This document shows, piece after piece, positions 1 through 6,127 of a stretch of DNA of 22,272 nt. The position numbers were made by a program, and so were the translations under genes. The DNA is from Flavobacteriales bacterium. Lineage in GTDB: Bacteria > Bacteroidota > Bacteroidia > Flavobacteriales > BACL11. Location of the stretch: the NCBI GenBank assembly GCA_012960835.1, contig DUAL01000171.1, positions 1-22,272 of the forward strand, written 5' to 3'. The notes beneath the pieces are model-generated. The model saw nothing but the letters and a program-made list of their open reading frames with translations. It ran no database searches and was not told the origin of the DNA. The first letter of the stretch is position 1; the number at the start of each line of letters is the position of its first letter.

Positions 1-1094
1 TTATATTGAACTCTGTACATCTCCACTAAACAAAGTGATGTGTTTGAACTAGCCCAATTAACTTTTGCTCTGTCATGGGTTAAGTCTGTTACACTTAATC
101 CAGTTGGAACAGGACTATTACAAGATGCAGGATAAGTACAACTTCCATCATCAATAGTCGCTAATGGGTTGTAATTAGTGGCTAATGAATCTGTACACCC
201 ATAAACAGGTGTATGATTAGCAATAATTACTCCCTTCATGCCTAAACCTACATGTGGTTGACATACATAATAATAGGTATGACAAATATTTGGTATAAAA
301 TACCCTGTTACACCAAAACCAAAATTAAAACCCAAATTAGAAGTAGTTCCTCCTGCAATCCAAGTACTATCACTTACTTCTACTGCATTATGATATCCTC
401 CCAATATGAAATTAATAGTATCCCCAACATCACAAATAATAGTATCTGGCATAAAACTCATACCAACAGTCGTAATTGTATATGAGGTGTAATCACAACT
501 ATCATTGTCAATTGTTGCTGTAGAATCATAATTTACTGCCAAAGGGTCTGTACATCCATAAATTGGTGGAGTCCAAGATGCGATAGCTGTATTAAGTAAA
601 TTTTCTACAGTCAAATAATTTTGAGTTGTAACACAATATACTCCGCAAATAGTTGTATATGTATAATCAGGATAAATAATATAATATCCTGGGGTATAGT
701 ATAATTGATAATTTATAGCAGTAGCTGATACATTATTAGCAATTGGGAAACTTGCTCCATAAGTAGTAGCAAAATTTGCAACTGCTGCATTATTGGTGCT
801 GGCATTAATTTCTAAACCTAAAAACCGAGCTACATTGCTCCCGCTCGGTCCATTTGTAAGATAAGAATTCTCTGTACCTGCTGCATGTGATTGACAATGT
901 CCGCAAGTAACACTCATCAATTCCAAAACCATCACATAACCACTATCCAAATAATCATAAATAGTATGTGAAACTCCATTGATATCAGTTACTGTAAAGT
1001 TTGGAGCATAACCAGTACCTGCTAACAGTCCTGCTTGGGTATAAGCATTTATTGAAATTAAAAAAGTAAAAATTAGAAGCAATATCTTTCTCAT
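1..1094 (-). CDS. secreted thioredoxin-like / cupredoxin / Fn3 multidomain protein (C-terminus beyond window)
   Basis: Reading back from ATG at 1092-1094, the frame stays open to the left edge (364 complete codons), so the 3' end is missing. Residues 1-20 are a signal peptide (MRKILLLIFTFLISINAYTQ). Residues about 24-178 look like a thioredoxin/redoxin fold, with a CGHC dithiol at 64-67 and a later TPGYYIIYPD segment that fits the cis-proline strand. Residues 203-297 look like a blue-copper (plastocyanin-like) domain: H235 plus C278-x2-H281-x4-M286 is the full type-1 copper ligand pattern. Two GCTDxxAxNY...SC modules (179-202 and 298-321, two Cys each) flank that domain. A fibronectin-III-like segment begins near 325 and is cut off. 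It is probably a secreted or surface redox protein; a T9SS tail beyond the edge is inference. The spacing of 55 bp from the gene upstream and its own -7 box suggest separate transcription. Confidence 0.85.
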   Translation of the reverse strand, partial: MRKILLLIFTFLISINAYTQAGLLAGTGYAPNFTVTDINGVSHTIYDYLDSGYVMVLELMSVTCGHCQSHAAGTENSYLTNGPSGSNVARFLGLEINASTNNAAVANFATTYGASFPIANNVSATAINYQLYYTPGYYIIYPDYTYTTICGVYCVTTQNYLTVENLLNTAIASWTPPIYGCTDPLAVNYDSTATIDNDSCDYTSYTITTVGMSFMPDTIICDVGDTINFILGGYHNAVEVSDSTWIAGGTTSNLGFNFGFGVTGYFIPNICHTYYYVCQPHVGLGMKGVIIANHTPVYGCTDSLATNYNPLATIDDGSCTYPASCNSPVPTGLSVTDLTHDRAKVNWASSNTSLCLVEMYRVQY

Positions 1095-1119
1095 ATTAAT
1101 ACTGTTTTGGTTGAGTTCT

Positions 1120-1127
1120 CAAAGTTA
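1120..1127 (-). promoter_or_regulatory. candidate Bacteroidota -7 box (TAACTTTG)
   Basis: The minus strand reads TAACTTTG, an exact match to the Bacteroidota -7 consensus TAnnTTTG, 25 bases before the start codon of the thioredoxin-cupredoxin gene. I see no convincing TTG -33 element at the usual distance, so this is a sequence match only. Confidence 0.35.
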
Positions 1128-1149
1128 TGAAAAATAATGGCAAGATAGC

Positions 1150-1827
1150 TTATTTTGGCTTAACTATCAAATGTATAATGTAAATATGAAGCAGTGTAAT
1201 CAGTTGCAGGGCTAAAATATAATAGGGCCAGTCTCCTATTAGTAAAGGATTTTCCACAATGGGTTTTGCTTTTAAATACATATAGTTAGAATCGATAATA
1301 AAGTTTAGTGGAAAAATAAGAGCAACTGGGATTTGCAGCCGATAAAAACTGTGGAGCCATGCCTTTACTCTTGGGCGCATACCAATTAAATAAGTTAAAT
1401 ATAAAGGTACTAATAGCATTCCTCCATGTACAAAATAATATTCGAACAAATTCCAATTATTTAATCCATTTGTTAACTCTGGGGTAAGTATGGAATGCAG
1501 TCCGGCAGGAATTGCCAAAAAAAGGCACCATTCGTACATCCATTGTTTTCTATTGAATAAGGTAATAATGCAAATAATAAAGGAAATTCTACACAAATGG
1601 AGTGGTAAATGATCCATTATATTCCAAATCCCATTTGCTATGGTACTTATAATAGTAATAAGGTAAACAAGGATAAATGCAATTGCTAGAATTTTGCAAA
1701 AATTTTCTTTAACAACTAAGGATTGTTTTCTGAATAAAACTAAAATAATTACAAGACCAAAAAAAGCACTCAATATGCCTTTCCACCAAATTGCGCTTAA
1801 CGGCTCAATTATTATGTGCTCAACCAA
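1150..1827 (-). CDS. YwaF/TMEM164-like integral membrane protein (TIGR02206-type)
   Basis: A 225-residue, very hydrophobic protein with about six or seven predicted membrane helices. It carries motifs I associate with the YwaF family: LPLHLCR (74-80, His77), YFVHGG (131-136, His134), LNF...NYMYLKAKP (174-189) and GDWPYYIL near the C-terminus. Its length is normal for the family, whose biochemical function is not established. It probably sits in the inner membrane. There is no ATG at the N-terminus. The frame opens with TTG at 1825-1827, directly after the TAA of the SGNH hydrolase gene, which is in the same frame. The first internal ATG codes for residue 71 and would remove the first helices, so TTG with coupled re-initiation is the most likely start. 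It is the last gene of the five-gene cluster; why it travels with secreted proteins is unknown. Confidence 0.85.
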   Translation of the reverse strand: MVEHIIIEPLSAIWWKGILSAFFGLVIILVLFRKQSLVVKENFCKILAIAFILVYLITIISTIANGIWNIMDHLPLHLCRISFIICIITLFNRKQWMYEWCLFLAIPAGLHSILTPELTNGLNNWNLFEYYFVHGGMLLVPLYLTYLIGMRPRVKAWLHSFYRLQIPVALIFPLNFIIDSNYMYLKAKPIVENPLLIGDWPYYILALQLITLLHIYIIHLIVKPK

Positions 1828-2964
1828 TTATTCTAGAATTACTTTTTTCTCCACTGTACCGTCATTATAAAAGTAGAGAGATGGAAAAATTTTAAAAGGC
1901 ATACAATTTCTGCCTTGAATATCGGTAGTTCTGATAAGGATTTTATCTTTTGTGTTTTCCTTTATGGCAGAAGGAATACTAATAGAAATAGTAGCGGTAG
2001 AAGTATCTATTTGGCAAGCACTATTGGTGTAAGCTGTGAGTGTGATAGTAAAATTTCCACTTCCTGAATAAATATGATTTGGATGTATTGAGGTAGAAGT
2101 ATTTCCATCTCCAAAATTCCATACAATACTATCAAAGTTAGAAGAAAGATTACTAAAAGAAATGCTATCATTATTCTGAACAAAGGTAAAATCGGCATTA
2201 AAGATATTCCAAACTGTTAAACTATCCAAAACCGTATTAGATGCTATTTGCTGTAAATTATAGGCAGTAATAGAATCTATTGAATTTGGCCAAAAGCTAC
2301 TTCCAATTGGGCTTTTTTTAAAAATGCTAGTATAAAAAGTGCAAGCCGCCAGATAACTACCATAAATACTGGGGTGGCTATTATCGGGCGAAAACAAATT
2401 AAGCGCACTATCTTGTGCAATAGACTGTTTCCAAGCCATACCAACAGGGGCGCAAGAGGCATTGTGAATAAAAGCAAAATCTAAATAGCGTAACCTCAGT
2501 TGCTCTTGCATTCCTAAATAAGTACAAACAGGAGGCCATGGAACACAATTGCCTGCATCTCCATACTTACGCCCCCAAGTCATAAAAAACATTGGCTCTA
2601 TGCAAAGGGAAGATTGTTCAATAATATCAATAAGGGTTTGAACGGCCGGATATACATTTGTATTTACATAGCCAGGCGAAAGAGATGGTTCTTGGCTTTG
2701 TGCTTGCAATACCACATAATCCCATTGTTGCTGATTGATTTTGCTAATGGTTTGACTATTGGCAGAATGCATGCTAAAATTAGCCCCTCCTGGTGTGCTA
2801 CTATCATGAATTAGAGTATCACCAAAAGTAAGTGCTATTTGTTCGACTAGTGTTGGTAAATCATTTACATATGTATAGGAATTACCTATAAAAAGTACTT
2901 CTTTTTTTTGCTGGCTATAAACAAAAAGCGGAATAAAAAACAAGACAAGAAGAAATTTCTTCAT
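1828..2964 (-). CDS. secreted SGNH/GDSL-type hydrolase with PKD domain and GTVEKK-type C-terminal tail
   Basis: A 378-residue secreted protein. Residues 1-17 are a signal peptide (MKKFLLVLFFIPLFVYS). Residues 21-225 are an SGNH hydrolase domain. Block I is FIGNSYT with nucleophile Ser29, a PGGAN motif (58-62) provides the oxyanion-type Gly/Asn, and block V is DNSH with Asp194 and His197. Such enzymes remove acyl or acetyl groups from carbohydrates or lipids; the substrate here is unknown. Residues about 256-330 form a PKD domain (FGDG at 284-287), a common spacer or carbohydrate-contact module in surface enzymes. The last 45 residues contain TTDIQGR and end SLYFYNDGTVEKKVILE, very like the tail of the arylsulfotransferase at 20546-22084, and are probably a secretion or sorting signal. 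The start codon overlaps the stop of the barrel gene upstream (TAATG), which suggests translational coupling. Confidence 0.85.
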   Translation of the reverse strand: MKKFLLVLFFIPLFVYSQQKKEVLFIGNSYTYVNDLPTLVEQIALTFGDTLIHDSSTPGGANFSMHSANSQTISKINQQQWDYVVLQAQSQEPSLSPGYVNTNVYPAVQTLIDIIEQSSLCIEPMFFMTWGRKYGDAGNCVPWPPVCTYLGMQEQLRLRYLDFAFIHNASCAPVGMAWKQSIAQDSALNLFSPDNSHPSIYGSYLAACTFYTSIFKKSPIGSSFWPNSIDSITAYNLQQIASNTVLDSLTVWNIFNADFTFVQNNDSISFSNLSSNFDSIVWNFGDGNTSTSIHPNHIYSGSGNFTITLTAYTNSACQIDTSTATISISIPSAIKENTKDKILIRTTDIQGRNCMPFKIFPSLYFYNDGTVEKKVILE

Positions 2965-3686
2965 TATTTTCCTAATCGCAAACTTACCGCCAGATTAACA
3001 CTAAAATGGGTAGCATTCGAAATTGGAGAAGTAGTTTTTGGCAATACCACAGGTGGCCTGCCATCTGCATAAGTATTTGTGCTTTCGTTTACCACTTCTC
3101 CGAAAATTTTACTCACGCCAATGCTTGGTTCAAAAATCAGCTTTTCGTTATACTCTAATGCATATCCTATTTTTAAGGAAGTTGTTTTAGTAGTTGTAGT
3201 GCTTTTATGGTCTGCCTCATCTAAACCAATAACGGAATAATCACCATTGATAGCTGCCTCCCACACCGGGTAAGCATTATCATATTCGTTAGTAAAAGAA
3301 TTTAGTGAGAGGCGAGCAGATACAAAAAAGTTGCTTTTATAATATTTCAGGTACGGACTAAATATTCTATAGGACGACTTAGAGATGTTATTATACAAAT
3401 AAACTTCTCCGTTTCCAGAAGGATTTGATGAAGCATACTCATAATCAATCTCATCATCACCAGATTTGAAACCCAATCCAACCTCCACATTATCCGATAT
3501 AAAATAACCAACTTTTGGTTCAAAACTATAAGTGGGGCCATAATAACCATATGGATACAAGAAATAATTATACACATAAGGGTTATCCATTTTATGATAA
3601 TCGAGTCCTAATGTTATTTTGCCTTTTTGAGCAAATAAAGATGGGCTTAATGAAACGATAAGAAATAATAGTGCTATCTTTCTCAT
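2964..3686 (-). CDS. outer-membrane beta-barrel protein
   Basis: A 240-residue protein with a signal peptide (MRKIALLFLIVSLSPSLFAQ) followed by a series of alternating polar/aromatic strands, for example VGYFISDNVEVGLGF, FSPYLKYYKSNFFVSARLSL and LKIGYALEYNEKLIFEPSIGVSKIFG. It ends with HFSVNLAVSLRLGK. This pattern is typical of the small 8-strand outer-membrane barrels (OmpA/OprF-like beta-barrel domain) common in Bacteroidota, and the length fits. No peptidoglycan-binding domain is present. Both ends overlap their neighbours: its ATG overlaps the TGA of paralog B (TGATG), and its TAA overlaps the ATG of the SGNH gene (TAATG). The layout suggests co-translation with surface proteins, so a role as their anchor or partner in the outer membrane is possible but inferred. 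No specific function can be read from the sequence. Confidence 0.75.
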   Translation of the reverse strand: MRKIALLFLIVSLSPSLFAQKGKITLGLDYHKMDNPYVYNYFLYPYGYYGPTYSFEPKVGYFISDNVEVGLGFKSGDDEIDYEYASSNPSGNGEVYLYNNISKSSYRIFSPYLKYYKSNFFVSARLSLNSFTNEYDNAYPVWEAAINGDYSVIGLDEADHKSTTTTKTTSLKIGYALEYNEKLIFEPSIGVSKIFGEVVNESTNTYADGRPPVVLPKTTSPISNATHFSVNLAVSLRLGK

Positions 3687-6109
3687 CAGTTAGTTTTTAC
3701 AAATTTACTAGATATCTCTCCTAATTTTATGATATATAAACCTTTTGGTAAAACAGAAATATCTATTTCTTTCAATAGCGTATATTTTCTACTTTCTAAC
3801 AGCTTTTCTCCCAAAAGATTATAAATTTCAACATCACCTATTTCTTCACTTTTAACTACAATAAAATTATTTGAAGGGTTTGGATAAAGTATAAAACCTT
3901 TTTCGGATAAATCAACCACACTTGTAGGTGGAGTAATTGAATTTGATACCTGAAACTTATCTACTCCAGCTTCTACATAATTATTGCTGCCACTTTGTAA
4001 ATCGGCTGTATAGAAAATAATTTGCATACTACTGGTTGGAGCCAAATAATCACTTACTTTAAAACTATTCTGTTGCCAAGAGGATAGATTTGGTGAATTA
4101 GCAGTTATCACTTCTACATCAACAGTTGAATTTCCATCAGTGATTCTGACAATCAAGCTATCATCTGGTGAATTACCATACGCATTAGCAAACCACCTAT
4201 AATAATGAATATATGGAGTTGAATAACTACTTAAATCAAATATGGGAGAAGTAAGTATTGCGTCACCGTCATCTACATCATTACTACCAGCTTGATTTCC
4301 AGCAGCAGGATCAGTTACATAAGCATTTACATAACAATCCCCATTTACATCATCTTCAGGGTTAAGATTTGTCCCTTGTGAACTAGTTCCTTCAGGATCT
4401 CCAACACCCCACATTCCATCAGTAGCTTGTCCGCTTACTGTCCAGCCAAAATCAAAAGTAAAATCGTCATAATACCCATAATCCAATGTTATAGATAAAT
4501 TATTTGTTGCAGAACTAATATACTCATTATGACAAGAAGTTCTATAAGACCATTTTCCAACAACTATTTCATAATAATCGTCATAAAAATGTTGTCCACT
4601 TACTGAGTTAATCGAAAAATTACCATTTACATCAGTAGTGACCGATTGCGATATATTAGAGTTATATATCAATACCTCTGCATTGGAAATACCTGTTCCG
4701 CTTGAATTTGTAACTGTACCAGAAACTCCAAATGCGGGAACTGGATCAAGTGATACGTTTAAAGGTAATATAACGCCATTAGATAAATTCACAGAAACGG
4801 TATCTGAGGCATACATTGCCTTTAAGAATACTATATTATATGTACCAGAAGATGCTGTTCCAATAGCATAATCGCCTGTTATATTTGTTGATGTTGTTGC
4901 CTGGGTTGTTAAAATTTCAACATTAACTCCATCAAGTGGATTACCGTTTGAAGCATCTGTTACGGTTCCTTCTACAAAACACCCTTGTTGAAATTGTCGG
5001 TCATAAATATTTAATTTTCCATTACCCGTTGGGTTTGTATTAATATCTGTTGCAAGAATTAAATTTGAAGGTAAGAATGGGTAAATACCCCAATTTCCAT
5101 CATAACCACTACCAACTCCTGTAAAAGAATCGTAATAACCAATCTCAATCATACTGTTGGGAAAAGTAATATCATATACTACAGTTCCGTCACGATAGTA
5201 AGAGCAAATTAAAAAATTTCCATCTACAATAACATTCTTTGGACTGGAAGGTATTCCGGGGGTTGATTGCACCCTATCCACTTCTACAATATTACTTAAG
5301 TCGGTTACATCATAGGAAGCAATATATCCATTGGTTACCTCTTCTGAGACAAATAGGTAATCACCATTGTCAGAAACCCAACAATTGTTTGTAAAACCTG
5401 TTGGAGAAGATTGCTGTCCCATTACAATTGGATTAGATTTATTAGAAACGTCAATTCCAAAAAATTTCCCTTCTCCCATACATGCAGCCCACAATGTATC
5501 TCCTCTTACCATCCCATCATTAGTGTAGTAATCTTGCCAACCTCCCAAATACTCAGGATTTGTAGGATTACTTGCTACATCTAAAAATATAACGCCATTT
5601 GGTTGTGTTGAATCATTAGCAGGTAAAGCTGGATCAGAAGCCCCAAAAATATAAGCTATTCCATTTTCATCAATATATAGATTTCGAGCAGCCAAGAAAT
5701 AAACCGAACTACCATTATTAGGATGATTGAAAGTGGAAACTCGCCAGAATGTATTACCAGTCATATCATTAAGGTCTACAATTAAAAGCCCTTCATAAGC
5801 CTCAGTAGTTATATATGCGTAATTGCCAAATGTTTTAACATCTCTCCAATTTGATTGATAAGCAGATTCATCAATGTAAAACTCCTCTGTTGGAGAAGCA
5901 GGATTTGATAGATTAATAACTGAAAACCTATCTCTAAGCCCAACTAATGCATATTCTGTACCAATGCCATCTACCCAGCCCCAAACATCACTCCCTCTTG
6001 AATTATTCCAAGAAGACTGATAACTACCAACAAGAGACATATTCAAACTTTGAGAAAAGCCTTGAATATTAAATGCTACCAATAAACAGAAAATAAATAG
6101 TTTTTTCAT
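3686..6109 (-). CDS. choice-of-anchor-B family T9SS-exported surface protein, paralog B (propeller histidines lost)
   Basis: An 807-residue protein. Residues 1-20 are a signal peptide. Residues about 22-376 form a propeller-like domain of LVIVD-type repeats (EGLLIVDLNDMTG, FFGIDVSNKSNP) that matches my knowledge of the choice-of-anchor-B family (TIGR04312). Two carboxypeptidase-regulatory-like beta-sandwiches follow (about 377-455 and 462-545), then a jelly-roll or MAM-like segment (about 550-730) and a canonical T9SS type A sorting domain (FILYPNPS...EIYNLLGEKLL...GLYIIKLG...SSKFVKTN, about 738-807). It is therefore probably exported by T9SS and attached to the surface. It is a tandem paralog of the gene at 6128-8545, 18 bp away, with collinear domains. 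At six positions where that paralog has His, this copy has R142, N197, N241, K291, I294 and Y312. Its TGA overlaps the ATG of the barrel gene downstream. Confidence 0.9.
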   Translation of the reverse strand: MKKLFIFCLLVAFNIQGFSQSLNMSLVGSYQSSWNNSRGSDVWGWVDGIGTEYALVGLRDRFSVINLSNPASPTEEFYIDESAYQSNWRDVKTFGNYAYITTEAYEGLLIVDLNDMTGNTFWRVSTFNHPNNGSSVYFLAARNLYIDENGIAYIFGASDPALPANDSTQPNGVIFLDVASNPTNPEYLGGWQDYYTNDGMVRGDTLWAACMGEGKFFGIDVSNKSNPIVMGQQSSPTGFTNNCWVSDNGDYLFVSEEVTNGYIASYDVTDLSNIVEVDRVQSTPGIPSSPKNVIVDGNFLICSYYRDGTVVYDITFPNSMIEIGYYDSFTGVGSGYDGNWGIYPFLPSNLILATDINTNPTGNGKLNIYDRQFQQGCFVEGTVTDASNGNPLDGVNVEILTTQATTSTNITGDYAIGTASSGTYNIVFLKAMYASDTVSVNLSNGVILPLNVSLDPVPAFGVSGTVTNSSGTGISNAEVLIYNSNISQSVTTDVNGNFSINSVSGQHFYDDYYEIVVGKWSYRTSCHNEYISSATNNLSITLDYGYYDDFTFDFGWTVSGQATDGMWGVGDPEGTSSQGTNLNPEDDVNGDCYVNAYVTDPAAGNQAGSNDVDDGDAILTSPIFDLSSYSTPYIHYYRWFANAYGNSPDDSLIVRITDGNSTVDVEVITANSPNLSSWQQNSFKVSDYLAPTSSMQIIFYTADLQSGSNNYVEAGVDKFQVSNSITPPTSVVDLSEKGFILYPNPSNNFIVVKSEEIGDVEIYNLLGEKLLESRKYTLLKEIDISVLPKGLYIIKLGEISSKFVKTN

Positions 6110-6127
6110 GATATAGAATTTTTAATT

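Noticed and set aside
252..485. Open frame of 77 codons on the plus strand
   Set aside because: It lies opposite the open thioredoxin-cupredoxin frame, whose domain motifs are clear. The plus-strand product (many N, T, Y, I) has no signal or domain and is an antisense shadow.
1828..1830. Programmed readthrough of TAA to make an SGNH-YwaF fusion
   Set aside because: The SGNH protein already ends with a complete C-terminal tail shared with another protein, so termination here is expected. I keep only the unusual TTG junction as a finding.
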